Origin: Nitrososphaerota archaeon
GTDB lineage: Archaea > Thermoproteota > Nitrososphaeria > Nitrososphaerales > Gagatemarchaeaceae
Length of the DNA: 10,203 nucleotides
Assembly: GCA_005877225.1 (NCBI GenBank)
Contig: VBPK01000016.1
Span: 1-10,203, forward strand
Direction: 5' to 3'
Shown: piece after piece, positions 1 to 7,822 of the stretch
How positions within the stretch are numbered: the stretch's first letter is position 1
How the letters are laid out: every line of letters begins with the position of its first letter
Notes under the pieces: generated by a model
Told to the model about the DNA's origin: nothing
The model's database searches: none
What the model saw: the letters and a program-made list of their open reading frames with translations, nothing else
Position numbers and translations under genes: made by a program

Positions 1-1
1 A

Positions 2-688
2 GAGAACACCGAAGACCTGTACAAGGGGATGGAGTTCGAGATAGATGGTGGAGCGGTCGCGCTACGCCTGATAACTCGAAGGGCATCTGAGAGGATCGCG
101 GAGCGTGCCTTCGGGCTGGCCGAGTCCAGAAAGAAGGGGAGGAAGGTCGTCGCGGTCCACAAAGCGAACGTGCTCAGGAAGAGCGACGGAGTCTTTGCGA
201 GCGCCTGCAGGAAGGTCTGGAGGGGGCATCCGGGTGTCAACTTCAGTGAGATGTACGTTGACGCGGCCGCGATGGCACTGATCCGTTCTCCCGAGAGCTT
301 CGACGTCATCGTGACCACGAACCTCTTCGGAGACATCCTATCGGATGAGGCGGCTCAGCTCGTCGGGGGGATCGGACTCGCTCCATCCGCGAACCTCGGC
401 GATAAGTTTGCTCTCTTCGAGCCGGTGCACGGGTCCGCCCCCGACATAGCCAACCGAGGTATTGCGAATCCTATCGCGATGCTTCTTTCGGTCTCGATGA
501 TGCTGGAGTGGTTGGGGGAGAGTCGCCGGGACCCCGTCTGCGGGAAGGCGGCGAGTTCGCTGAGGACCGCGGTCAACGCGGCGCTAGAGAGGGGCGTCAG
601 CACCCCCGACTTGGGGGGGAAAAACAAGTCTGCGGAGGTCGCTGGGTTCATCGCCCGTCAGATTCACGACGGCCGAAAGAAGGGGTAG
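2..688 (+). CDS. leuB: 3-isopropylmalate dehydrogenase, 5'-truncated by window edge
   Basis: Oxidative decarboxylation of 3-isopropylmalate to 2-oxoisocaproate with NAD+ in leucine synthesis, in the cytoplasm. The frame is already open at base 2 and reads ENTEDLYKGMEFE, the family's substrate-loop motif with its conserved Tyr. About 228 residues are present of a usual 335-340, so roughly 110 N-terminal residues lie outside the window. Further hallmarks are HKANVLRKSDG (catalytic Lys), a metal-binding Asp in YVDAAAMAL, the signature NLFGDILSDEAAQL with two more Asp, and the NAD-adenine loop EPVHGSAPDIAN. From memory the sequence resembles Sulfolobus isopropylmalate dehydrogenase closely, for example SEMYVDAAA and LLSVSMM. 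Isocitrate and homoisocitrate dehydrogenases share this fold. The neighbouring ilvC and ilvD favour the leucine enzyme. It ends 17 bp before the convergent remnant of the ABC gene. Confidence 0.85.
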   Translation, partial: ENTEDLYKGMEFEIDGGAVALRLITRRASERIAERAFGLAESRKKGRKVVAVHKANVLRKSDGVFASACRKVWRGHPGVNFSEMYVDAAAMALIRSPESFDVIVTTNLFGDILSDEAAQLVGGIGLAPSANLGDKFALFEPVHGSAPDIANRGIANPIAMLLSVSMMLEWLGESRRDPVCGKAASSLRTAVNAALERGVSTPDLGGKNKSAEVAGFIARQIHDGRKKG

Positions 689-705
689 GAATCTTCCATC
701 GCTCA

Positions 706-1378
706 TCAGTCGTCGACAAGTGCGTAGTACCGGTTCCTCCACTTTCTGACCGTGATGGGGACCCGGAAACAGGCGCTGAGGTTCCTGCTATTCAGGACCT
801 GGTCTATCCTTCCCTTTGCCGTCACCCTCCCTTCCCTGAGGATCTAACCCCGCGCACGGCTCGTCGAGCGCCATCAGTCGAGGCCTCGCCATCAGTGCTC
901 GCGCGATGATGACCCTCTGCCTCTCACCCTGTGACAGTTTGCCGAAGTTCGCACCCTCGTACCGGCCGCATCCCACCCTCCTGAGCAAGCGGCTGGCGAA
1001 GGCCACCTCCTCCGGGGGTGGGTTCTTCCAAAGCTTGATCGAGGCGTATCTACCGCTCACGACGACGTCTATCACCTTCTCTTCCTCCGGTATCCAGTCG
1101 CTGATGTAGGAGCTCACAAAACCGATTTTTCTCCTGAGGTCCCTCAGGTCAAAGCTGCCGAAATCCTTTCCGAGCACCGTAGCCCTCCCCGCGCTCGGCC
1201 AGCGATACCCGTTGAGTATCCCGAGAAGGGTCGTCTTACCGGCCCCGTTCTCTCCGACCAGGACCCAGTTTTCTCCCTCCTTCACCTCCCAACTCAGGTC
1301 TCGTATTATCTTCCTTCCCTCGATGGCCAGGCTGACGTTTGAGAGACCGAGGATCAATCCAGTCAATGGCTCTCGCAC
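706..1378 (-). pseudogene. ABC transporter ATPase of ModF/COG1119 type, internally deleted and frameshifted
   Basis: The N-terminal part is read from a GTG at 1378 and keeps Walker A (VGENGAGKTT, residues about 41-50), the Q-loop region, the signature LSQGE (148-152), Walker B with LDEP (171-174) and the start of the D-loop (GLD, 177-179). That frame then gives 17 unrelated residues and stops at 788-790. In the adjacent frame, starting at about 843, the sequence resumes as ILREGRVTAKGRIDQVL and continues to a stop at 706-708. This is the usual C-terminal end of COG1119-type ATPases. What is missing is about 40 residues carrying the rest of the D-loop and the H-loop histidine (normally VTHH). 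The gene therefore seems to have lost a segment not divisible by three. Family members act in molybdate or similar uptake, or are uncharacterised. It lies 46 bp downstream of ilvC on the same strand and could be co-transcribed. A metagenome assembly collapse would look the same. Confidence 0.8.
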
Positions 1379-1424
1379 TTCAGACGAGGTAGTCGTGATT
1401 GAGGGGTTCAGCTACCTGGGTCAT

Positions 1425-2426
1425 TCATGAAACGGCTTCCCTGGGCCACATGATACTCCTCAGCCTCCTCCCGACCTCCTCAATCTGGTGCTTGTCCAGT
1501 TCGCCGAGATATTTCTCGAAGGCCCGTGAGCCCTCCTTGCCGTACGCCTCGACCCATTCCTTCGCGAAATTCCCTTTCTGGATCTCGTCCAGGGTCCTCT
1601 TCATCGACTTCCTGACCTCCGTGCCGATCACCCGCCCTCCCCTCGTCAGCCCTCCGTACCTCGCGGTCTCGCTCACCCTCCTGTACATCCCCGCTATCCC
1701 GTACTTCTGAATGAGGTCGACGATCAGCTTCAGCTCATGAAGGCACTCGAAGTAGGCTATCTCCGGCTGGTAGCCCGCCTCTACCAGCGTCTCAAGCGCA
1801 GTCCTTACGAGCCTGTCCACCCCTCCGCACAGGTCCGCCTGCTCGCCGAACCAGTCGGTCTCGACCTCCTCCTTGAACGTAGTTTCGATTATGCCTGCCC
1901 TCGCGCAACCCGTGGCCTTCGCCATGCCAAGGATTCTGTTCCACGCTCCCCCGGAAGCATCCCTCTGCACAGCCACCAGGGCCGGCGTCCCAAAGTTCTG
2001 AAGGTAGAGCTCCCTCACCCTCTGTCCCGGTGCCTTCGGGGCCAGCATTATCACATCGACGTAGTCCGGAGGGACTATCCACCTCCAGTGAATCGCGGCG
2101 CCATGGGAGAAGGAGAGGGCCTTCCCCTTCGTCAGCTGAGGCGCAACGGCCTCCCGGTATACCCGCGATTGTTCCATATCGGGTATCAGCATGTGGACGA
2201 TATCCGCCGCTCTTGCGGCCTCGACCACTTCCAGGACCTTGTGACCTTCCTTCGCGGCCACCTCCCAGCTCCTCCCTCCCTTCCTGAGGCCCACGAGCAC
2301 TTTGAGCCCGGAGTCTCTCATGTTGCTCGCTTGGGCGGCGCCCTGTATCCCGTAACCGATCACTGCGATTGTCTGGTCCCTTAGCGGCCCCAGACTGAGT
2401 TGCTCGTCGTGCCACATCCTGGGCAT
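1425..2426 (-). CDS. ilvC: ketol-acid reductoisomerase (class I), 333 aa
   Basis: Converts 2-acetolactate or 2-aceto-2-hydroxybutyrate to the dihydroxy acids using NAD(P)H and Mg2+, the second step of valine and isoleucine synthesis. Start is ATG at 2426 (MPRMWHDEQ), with a second ATG at 2417. The frame stays open far upstream, but that is a shadow of ilvD. The Rossmann motif GYGIQG is at residues 24-29, and the cofactor loop GLRKGGRSW (46-54) has Arg and Ser, which suits NADPH. His108 (SFSHG) matches the catalytic histidine. Metal ligands are Asp191 and Glu195 in ETDWFGEQ and Glu227 and Glu231 in YFECLHELK. Length is typical for class I. It is divergent from ilvD, with a shared TATA element 43 nt ahead of its ATG. 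A GGAGG lies 14 nt before the ATG, a long spacing for ribosome binding. All catalytic residues are present and nothing suggests decay. Confidence 0.95.
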   Translation of the reverse strand: MPRMWHDEQLSLGPLRDQTIAVIGYGIQGAAQASNMRDSGLKVLVGLRKGGRSWEVAAKEGHKVLEVVEAARAADIVHMLIPDMEQSRVYREAVAPQLTKGKALSFSHGAAIHWRWIVPPDYVDVIMLAPKAPGQRVRELYLQNFGTPALVAVQRDASGGAWNRILGMAKATGCARAGIIETTFKEEVETDWFGEQADLCGGVDRLVRTALETLVEAGYQPEIAYFECLHELKLIVDLIQKYGIAGMYRRVSETARYGGLTRGGRVIGTEVRKSMKRTLDEIQKGNFAKEWVEAYGKEGSRAFEKYLGELDKHQIEEVGRRLRSIMWPREAVS

Positions 2427-2465
2427 TTTTTTATGTCGCGCCTCCGATGTCGCCCCGAGCACACC

Positions 2466-2476
2466 ATTTAAGTTTA
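2466..2476. promoter_or_regulatory. shared TATA-like element of the divergent ilvC/ilvD promoters
   Basis: ATTTAAGTTTA is the only A/T-rich box in the 72-bp ilvC-ilvD gap apart from a T-run touching the ilvC start. On the + strand (TTTAAGTT) its centre is about 28 nt ahead of the TTG at 2499, the distance expected for an archaeal leaderless transcript. On the - strand (CTTAAAT) it is about 43 nt ahead of the ilvC ATG, which would leave a leader of about 15 nt. The near symmetry means one site could serve both directions. Assignment is by position and composition only. Confidence 0.55.
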
Positions 2477-2498
2477 GGTCAGAGCAGCGTCGAGCAAG

Positions 2499-4244
2499 TT
2501 GCAAACTCGTCCACCCATTGATGACGAGGGAAGAAGGAGAGGCGGAGGAGGCGAACCTCGCGAACAGACTGATGCGAGAAAACGGCACAGCCAGAACATC
2601 ACGTCGGGGGTGGAGAGAGCACCCCAGAGGGCTATGCTGCGGGCGATAGGCCTGACCGACGAGGATTTCGAGCGCCCGATAATCGGTATCGCAAACACAT
2701 GGACCGAGGCCCAGCCCTGCAACTACCATCTGCGCGAGCTGGCGCAGGAGGTGAAGAGAGGTGTTCGTGACGCGGGGGGGACGCCCCTCGAGTTCAACAC
2801 GATCGCGGTAAACGATGCGATAGGGATGGGACACGAGGGGATGAAGGCCTCCCTCATCAGTCGCGAAGTGATCGCCGATTCGATAGAACTCTGTGCGGTC
2901 GCCTATCAGTTCGATGCACTCGTCGCGATAGGGGCGTGTGACAAGACTCAACCCGCGTGCATAATGGCGTTGGCCCGCCTCAACCTCCCCAGCATCTACC
3001 TCTACGGCGGGAGCATCCCACCCGGCGAACAGAATGGACGCAGTGTGACGATTCAGGACGTCTTCGAGGCGGTCGGTGCCGTGAAGAGGGGAAGGATGAC
3101 CCTCGCCCAGTTGAGGGAACTGGAGTGCTCCGCCTGTCCCACCTACGGCGCCTGCGGGGGGATGTTCACCGCGAACACCATGGCCTCGGCGATCGAGGCA
3201 CTGGGCCTGACCGTCACCAACTGTGCCGCCCCAACAGCTCCGAGCGAGAGCCGCCATCGGCTGGCCTATGAGACGGGACGGGCGGTGATGGGTGTCCTGG
3301 ACCGTAACATGAAACCGAGGGATGTCCTGACCCGGGAGGCCTTCGATAACGCGATAGCGACCGTTGCGGCGATGGGTGGTTCCACCAATGCGGTTCTTCA
3401 TCTGCTCGCGATTGCGTACGAAGCGAACGTCAAGCTGGGCCTCGAGGACATCGACCGCGTCGGTTCCCGCGTTCCCGAGCTCGCCGACCTAAAACCCGCG
3501 GGGAAGTACGTCATGGCCGACGTCGAAAGAGTGGGTGGCCTCCCCGTCGTCCTGAAACTTCTGCTCGACGCAGGATTTCTGCACGGCGAATGCAGAACTG
3601 TCACCGGCGAGAAGGTGGAAGACAGGCTCGAGGGAATCACCCTCCCTCCGGGGCAGGATGTCGTGCACGACAGCAGAGCTCCCGTACGCGCATCGGGTGG
3701 GTTCGCCATCCTGAGGGGGAACCTCGCCCCAGAGGGGGCGGTGCTCAAGACGACGGGTTCTTCCAGGGGGTATCATCGCGGTCCAGCGAGAGTCTTCGAC
3801 TCCGAGGAGGAGGCTTTCCGCGAGGTCGTCGACGGGAAGATAAAGGAGGGCGACGTCGTGGTCGTTCGGTATGAGGGGCCGAAGGGCGGTCCGGGTATGC
3901 GCGAGATGCTCGCCGTCACGGCGGCGATAGTCGGTGGGGGCCTCGCAGAGAAGGTTGCCCTGCTGACCGATGGGCGTTTCTCAGGCGCAACCCACGGCTT
4001 GATGGTCGGACACGTCTCCCCGGAAGCGGTGGCGGGCGGGCCGATCGCTCTCCTCCGCGACGGCGACATCGTCGAAATCGATGTAGACGGCCGGACGCTC
4101 CGAGCGGAGCTGAACGACTCGGAGGTTTCCCAACGCAAGGCGAGGTGGAAGCCACCGAGCCCGAAGTATAGGCACGGTGTCTTCGCCAAGTATGCGAGGC
4201 TTGTCACGTCCGCCTCGCTCGGCGCAGTCTGCCTCCCCGAGTGA
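2499..4244 (+). CDS. ilvD: dihydroxy-acid dehydratase
   Basis: Dehydrates 2,3-dihydroxyisovalerate and 2,3-dihydroxy-3-methylvalerate to the 2-oxo acids that precede valine, leucine and isoleucine. It is an Fe-S enzyme. The three expected cluster cysteines are visible: Cys74 in PCNYH, Cys147 in ACDKTQP and Cys219 in GACGGMFTANTM. The catalytic serine motif TDGRFSGATHG is at about 490-500, and the EFNTIAVNDAIGMGHEGM block is at 98-115. The only in-frame start before the conserved ITSGVERAP is the TTG at 2499, giving 581 aa, some 25 more than usual. The first 30 residues are Arg/Gly-rich and poorly conserved in type. The adjacent frame from ATG 2521 looks more like coding sequence there, and one extra A in the A-run at 2579-2582 would join it to the main frame as MREKRHSQNITSG. 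The N-terminus is therefore uncertain, while the rest is secure. The TATA-like box at 2466-2476 fits this gene. Confidence 0.93.
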   Translation: MQTRPPIDDEGRRRGGGGEPREQTDARKRHSQNITSGVERAPQRAMLRAIGLTDEDFERPIIGIANTWTEAQPCNYHLRELAQEVKRGVRDAGGTPLEFNTIAVNDAIGMGHEGMKASLISREVIADSIELCAVAYQFDALVAIGACDKTQPACIMALARLNLPSIYLYGGSIPPGEQNGRSVTIQDVFEAVGAVKRGRMTLAQLRELECSACPTYGACGGMFTANTMASAIEALGLTVTNCAAPTAPSESRHRLAYETGRAVMGVLDRNMKPRDVLTREAFDNAIATVAAMGGSTNAVLHLLAIAYEANVKLGLEDIDRVGSRVPELADLKPAGKYVMADVERVGGLPVVLKLLLDAGFLHGECRTVTGEKVEDRLEGITLPPGQDVVHDSRAPVRASGGFAILRGNLAPEGAVLKTTGSSRGYHRGPARVFDSEEEAFREVVDGKIKEGDVVVVRYEGPKGGPGMREMLAVTAAIVGGGLAEKVALLTDGRFSGATHGLMVGHVSPEAVAGGPIALLRDGDIVEIDVDGRTLRAELNDSEVSQRKARWKPPSPKYRHGVFAKYARLVTSASLGAVCLPE

Positions 4245-4300
4245 CGAGCGGCGAGCGTGGCTTGGCACTTCCATTGTAGAGCAGATTAAAGTGAATATCG

Positions 4301-4308
4301 TTAAATAA
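4301..4308 (+). promoter_or_regulatory. TATA-like box of the E1 gene
   Basis: TTAAATAA lies in the 84-bp gap after ilvD, with its centre about 25 nt ahead of the ATG at 4329. The gap is clearly more A/T-rich than the flanking genes. No Shine-Dalgarno sequence is seen before the ATG. The spacing fits a leaderless archaeal transcript starting at or near the ATG, so the dehydrogenase genes probably have their own promoter rather than relying on ilvD. Confidence 0.6.
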
Positions 4309-4328
4309 AGGAAAACGCATTTACGACG

Positions 4329-6479
4329 ATGGACATGGCTCAGTATGAGACGAGATCAGAGCTGAAAATCTTCAGCGAAGCTGATTTTTGGCTCCGAAAA
4401 GCCGACGACGCCGTATATCGAAGGATCTCGCCCGACGGAACGCTGAACGGTGACGAGCCGAGCATCGACTCCGACACCCTCCGCAGGATGTACGAGTGGA
4501 TGGTCCTCGGCCGGTACTTCGACCAGAAGGCGAGCAACCTCTCCACCTTGAGGGAGCTCGGCACTTACACTCCTTGCAGAGGGCAGGAGGGTGCCCAGAT
4601 CGGGTTCATCTCGCCCCTCCAGAAGAACGACTGGTTCGTCCCCATGTATCGGGACAGCGCCGCGATGCTCGCCTGGGGCTACCCTCTGCTGCAGCTTCTC
4701 CAGTACTGGGGCGGGGACGAGCGCGGGATGAGAGGGCCGGAGGAAGTCAACATGCTCCCGATTGCGGTCCCTGTCGCGACTCAGCTGCCTCACGCCGCTG
4801 GCTTGGCGATGGCCAAGACCTTCCAGAAGGAAAACTCCATCGTGCTCACCTCGACCGGCGACGGCGGGACATCGAAGGGGGATTTCCACGAGGCCCTTAA
4901 CTTCGCCGGAGTCTTCCATCTTCCGATCATCTTCGCGGTTGAGAATAATCAGTGGGCGATTTCACTAAAGCGACCAAGGCAGACGGCATCGAAGACGATC
5001 GCGCAGAAGGCCACCGCCTACGGGTTCGACGGGATCGTCGTCGACGGGAACGACGTGATCGCATCTTACGAGGTCACGAAGTATGCGGTTGAAAGAGCGA
5101 GGCGGGGGATGGGCCCGATGCTCATCGAATTCTACACATACAGGATGGGACCTCACAGTACGGCAGAGCTTGTCTCCAACAAACTGAAGTCCCCCGAGGA
5201 GCTGAGTGAATGGGAGAAGAAAGACCCGATTGTGAGGTTTGAAAAGTATCTGCTGAACAAGGGCATCATAGACGCCCCCTACAAGCAGTCCGTCGCCTCT
5301 TCGATTGCGGCGAAGATTGAAGACGCCGTGAGGGCCTTCAGGTCCATCCACCCTCCCCCGCCCACCGATATGTTCCAGTACATGTACGACGTGCCCACCC
5401 CTATTTTGGTGGATGAGATGCGCGAGAACTTCGGCGCAACCGCCCCGCAGGACTCGGCCTCCAGCATCGAGCCAACCCTGACCGGCGGCAGGCCCGCGGT
5501 CAATATGAGAAACGCCCTGAACATGGCCCTTCGTCAGGAGATGAAGAGGGACGGAAAGATAGTCGTCTTCGGCGAGGATGTGGGGAAGAACGGCGGGGTC
5601 TTCCAGGTGACCCGCGGCCTCCAAGACGAATTCGGCCCCAACCGCGTCTTCGACACTCCCCTCGCGGAGGCGAGCATCGCCGGCGTATACGTGGGACTCT
5701 CCGCGGGGGGTCTCGTGCCCGTCGCGGAATTCCAATTTGACGGTTTCACCCCTCCGGCGTACGACCAGATCTTCAACCATGTCGCAAGAATGAGAAACAG
5801 GACACGCGGGAGGTTTACAGCGCGGGGCGTGATCAGGTTTCCCTACGGTGCGGGGATACGCGCGCCCGAGAGTCACTCCGACTCCCCCGAGGCGCACTTC
5901 TGTCACACCCCCGGGTTGAAAGTAGTCATCCCCTCCAATCCCTACGACGCGAAAGGACTTCTGGCATCCGCCCTGAGGGAGACGAACCCCGTCATCTTCA
6001 TGGAGCCGAAGAAGCTCTACGACTCCCCCAAGACGGAGGTCCCCGAGGAGGATTACACCATCCCAATAGGGAAGGCGAAGCTCGTTCGGGGCGGGACAGA
6101 CCTGACCCTGATTTCCTACGGCGCCATGATGGCCCCGACGCTCGCTGCGGCCGACGCGCTACAACAGCAGCAGACAGAGCGCTCCTACTCAGTTGAAGTA
6201 ATCGACCTGAGGACAGTCTCCCCGATCGACTTCGAGACGGTACTAGCATCCGTGAGGAAGACAGGCAGGGTGGTGATAGTGCACGAGGCGCCGAGGAATC
6301 TCGGGGTAGGCGCCGAGATTGCCGCGAAGATCGCGGACGAGGGCCTTGACTACCTGAAGGCGCCGGTGAAGAGAGTCACAGGTTTCGACACCGTCGTTCC
6401 TCTCTCCAAGCTTGAGGACGAGTACGTTCCCAGCAAGGATCGAATACTGAAGGCCGCGACTAAAGTTCTCAACTACTGA
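4329..6479 (+). CDS. 2-oxoacid dehydrogenase E1, fused alpha and beta subunits, 716 aa
   Basis: Thiamine-diphosphate-dependent decarboxylase that passes the acyl group to lipoyl-E2; substrate pyruvate or a branched-chain 2-oxoacid. Residues about 45-345 are E1-alpha: TYTPCRGQEGAQ (79-90), the ThDP/Mg motif GDGG (177-180) ending in ENNQWAIS (205-212), and the mobile-loop YRMGPHSTAE (271-280) with His276. A linker of about 40 residues follows (about 346-387). Residues about 388-716 are E1-beta: GEDVG (415-419), FDTPLAEASIAG with Glu447, which should contact the thiamine ring, His516 in SHSDSPEA, and the C-terminal HEAPRNLGVGAEIA. One continuous frame has no internal stop or new start at the join, so this is a true fusion. 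Archaeal homologues are more often two genes. The second Met (4335) is an alternative start. It is followed after 77 bp by E2. Placement beside ilvC/ilvD hints at branched-chain substrates but does not prove it. Confidence 0.93.
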   Translation: MDMAQYETRSELKIFSEADFWLRKADDAVYRRISPDGTLNGDEPSIDSDTLRRMYEWMVLGRYFDQKASNLSTLRELGTYTPCRGQEGAQIGFISPLQKNDWFVPMYRDSAAMLAWGYPLLQLLQYWGGDERGMRGPEEVNMLPIAVPVATQLPHAAGLAMAKTFQKENSIVLTSTGDGGTSKGDFHEALNFAGVFHLPIIFAVENNQWAISLKRPRQTASKTIAQKATAYGFDGIVVDGNDVIASYEVTKYAVERARRGMGPMLIEFYTYRMGPHSTAELVSNKLKSPEELSEWEKKDPIVRFEKYLLNKGIIDAPYKQSVASSIAAKIEDAVRAFRSIHPPPPTDMFQYMYDVPTPILVDEMRENFGATAPQDSASSIEPTLTGGRPAVNMRNALNMALRQEMKRDGKIVVFGEDVGKNGGVFQVTRGLQDEFGPNRVFDTPLAEASIAGVYVGLSAGGLVPVAEFQFDGFTPPAYDQIFNHVARMRNRTRGRFTARGVIRFPYGAGIRAPESHSDSPEAHFCHTPGLKVVIPSNPYDAKGLLASALRETNPVIFMEPKKLYDSPKTEVPEEDYTIPIGKAKLVRGGTDLTLISYGAMMAPTLAAADALQQQQTERSYSVEVIDLRTVSPIDFETVLASVRKTGRVVIVHEAPRNLGVGAEIAAKIADEGLDYLKAPVKRVTGFDTVVPLSKLEDEYVPSKDRILKAATKVLNY

Positions 6480-6485
6480 TCCCAA

Positions 6486-6500
6486 TCGTCGAGTCGACGA
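6486..6500. repeat. perfect 7-1-7 inverted repeat between E1 and E2
   Basis: TCGTCGA-G-TCGACGA starts 7 nt after the E1 stop and is a perfect palindrome with one central base. It could be an operator for a dimeric regulator or a weak transcript hairpin. There is no T-run after it, so it is not a convincing terminator. A repeat of this size is expected about once by chance in 10 kb of such sequence. Only its position in a short intergenic gap makes it noteworthy. Confidence 0.4.
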
Positions 6501-6556
6501 AACACCGCAAAGGATACTAATGGCGGGGGGCGGGGAGAAAATAGCGGCCAGCGGTC

Positions 6557-7822
6557 TTGCCCTACGAATTCAAACTTCCAGACATCGGCGAGGGAGTCGC
6601 CGAAGGCGAGATTCTGAAGTGGTTTGTCAAGGAAGGCGAGAACGTGAAGGAAGACCAGCCTCTCGTCGAGGTAATGACGGACAAGGTCAACGTCCAGATT
6701 CCCGCCCCACGCAGTGGCGTAGTCTCCAGGATCCTGGCCAAGGAGGGCGAGAGCGTGAAGGTGGGGCAGACGATTCTCGTCATCTCGGAGGACGGAGAGA
6801 AGAAGCCGGCGCTCACTCCTCCTCCTACCCCCACGCCCCCGCGGGAGACGACTAGTACGCAGCCGCGGGCACCACCGACGTATCTTTCCGAGTCCCCGGG
6901 GGCCAGAGTCCTGGCTACTCCCGCCACTCGCCGTCTTGCTAGGGAACTCAACGTCGATATCTCCACCCTGAAGGGAGGAGGCCCACAGGGGAGGGTGACC
7001 GATGATGACGTGAGGGTGGCTGCACAGAAAGGAGGAGCGACGCAAGGAATGACGACTCGAATGGTTCCGGTCACGGCTACCACCACCGCTGCTGCTGTTG
7101 TTGTCGCCCAACCATCCAAGAAGGAGCAATCAATCCCATTGAGAGGCATCAGGCGGACGATCGCGGAGCGGATGGTGAAGTCGAGGGACACCGCCGCCCA
7201 TGTGACTCACGTGGACGAGGCGGATGTTACGGAGCTCGTCCTAATCCGTGAAGCGCTCAAGGGAAGCGCGGAGAAGAGGGGTGTGAAACTCACCTACCTT
7301 CCTCTCATCGTAAAGGCACTCATTCCGGCCCTCAAGGAATTCCCGTACCTGAATTCCTCGCTCGACGAGCAGAGCGGGAACATCATCCTCAAGGGCTACT
7401 ACAACTTCGGAATAGCGGTGGATACGGAGCAGGGGCTGGTAGTCTCGGTCGTTAAGGACGCCGACACGAAGGACATCTTTGCCCTCGCGGGAGAGATCGA
7501 AAGGCTCGCAGAGAAGGCCAGGGCGGGTCAACTCATCCTGGAGGAGGTGCACGGCTCGACCTTCACGATTACCAACGTGGGCGCCATAGGCGGACTCTTC
7601 GCGACGCCTATCATCAACCTACCAGACGTCGCGATCCTGGGTGTCTACAAGATCGTGAAGCGGCCGGTCTTCAGAGAGGGGAAGGTCGAGGTGCGGGACA
7701 TGATGTACCTCTCTCTTACCTTCGACCACAGGGTGGTGGACGGAGCCTACGCGGCACGCTTCACCACGAGGGTTATCGAAACGATTCAGGACCCGAAGAA
7801 GCTGCTCACCGAGGTCCTCTAG
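6557..7822 (+). CDS. lipoyl E2 acyltransferase of the 2-oxoacid dehydrogenase complex, 421 aa
   Basis: Core subunit that accepts the acyl group from E1 on a swinging lipoyl arm and transfers it to CoA. The start is TTG at 6557. It is the only start in frame after the stop at 6542 and gives the usual beginning MPYEFKLPDIGEG. The lipoyl domain spans about 2-78, with Lys43 in EVMTDKVNV as the attachment site. A Pro/Thr-rich linker (about 84-110) leads to a peripheral subunit-binding domain (about 116-157, ATPATRRLARELNV to GRVTDDDV). A second flexible linker (about 158-190) includes a run of Thr, Ala and Val triplets. The catalytic domain (about 191-421) ends with DHRVVDG, with His391 and Asp395 as catalytic residues. 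One lipoyl domain and this layout are typical of archaeal and Gram-positive type E2s. No clear separate promoter is seen, so co-transcription with E1 is likely. It ends directly against a convergent gene. Confidence 0.95.
   Translation: MPYEFKLPDIGEGVAEGEILKWFVKEGENVKEDQPLVEVMTDKVNVQIPAPRSGVVSRILAKEGESVKVGQTILVISEDGEKKPALTPPPTPTPPRETTSTQPRAPPTYLSESPGARVLATPATRRLARELNVDISTLKGGGPQGRVTDDDVRVAAQKGGATQGMTTRMVPVTATTTAAAVVVAQPSKKEQSIPLRGIRRTIAERMVKSRDTAAHVTHVDEADVTELVLIREALKGSAEKRGVKLTYLPLIVKALIPALKEFPYLNSSLDEQSGNIILKGYYNFGIAVDTEQGLVVSVVKDADTKDIFALAGEIERLAEKARAGQLILEEVHGSTFTITNVGAIGGLFATPIINLPDVAILGVYKIVKRPVFREGKVEVRDMMYLSLTFDHRVVDGAYAARFTTRVIETIQDPKKLLTEVL
7079..7105 (+). repeat. triplet repeat in the second E2 linker
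   Basis: Three ACC, three GCT, two GTT and one GTC codons in a row encode TTTAAAVVV (residues 175-183) in the flexible linker before the E2 catalytic domain. The run looks like replication slippage in a region where length matters little. It stands out against the mixed codon use around it. Confidence 0.6.

Noticed and set aside
1380..1424. 14-codon - strand mini-frame (ATG directly after the ilvC stop)
   Set aside because: Too short and without recognisable content. It could be the true N-terminus of the ABC gene in another frame, but nothing supports that.
2426..2432. Run of seven T's as a terminator on the + strand
   Set aside because: No + strand gene ends before it; it is simply the A-rich leader just ahead of the ilvC start on the other strand.
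2427..3401. Long - strand open frame that extends ilvC upstream over ilvD (658 aa in all)
   Set aside because: Only the part from 2426 matches ketol-acid reductoisomerase. The rest is the antisense shadow of ilvD, which has every family motif; stop codons are rare in GC-rich antisense frames.
4965..5906. 313-aa - strand open frame inside the E1 gene
   Set aside because: It has no recognisable family motif and lies wholly opposite conserved E1 coding sequence, so it is a composition shadow.
6520..6855. + strand frame from ATG 6520 as the E2 start or a small gene
   Set aside because: It is in another frame than the E2 and encodes an Arg-rich shadow. The E2 lipoyl-domain frame starts at TTG 6557.
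6473..7129. 218-aa - strand open frame over the E1-E2 gap and E2 N-terminus
   Set aside because: Low-complexity Arg/Ser/Gly protein antisense to the lipoyl domain; no promoter and no homology seen.
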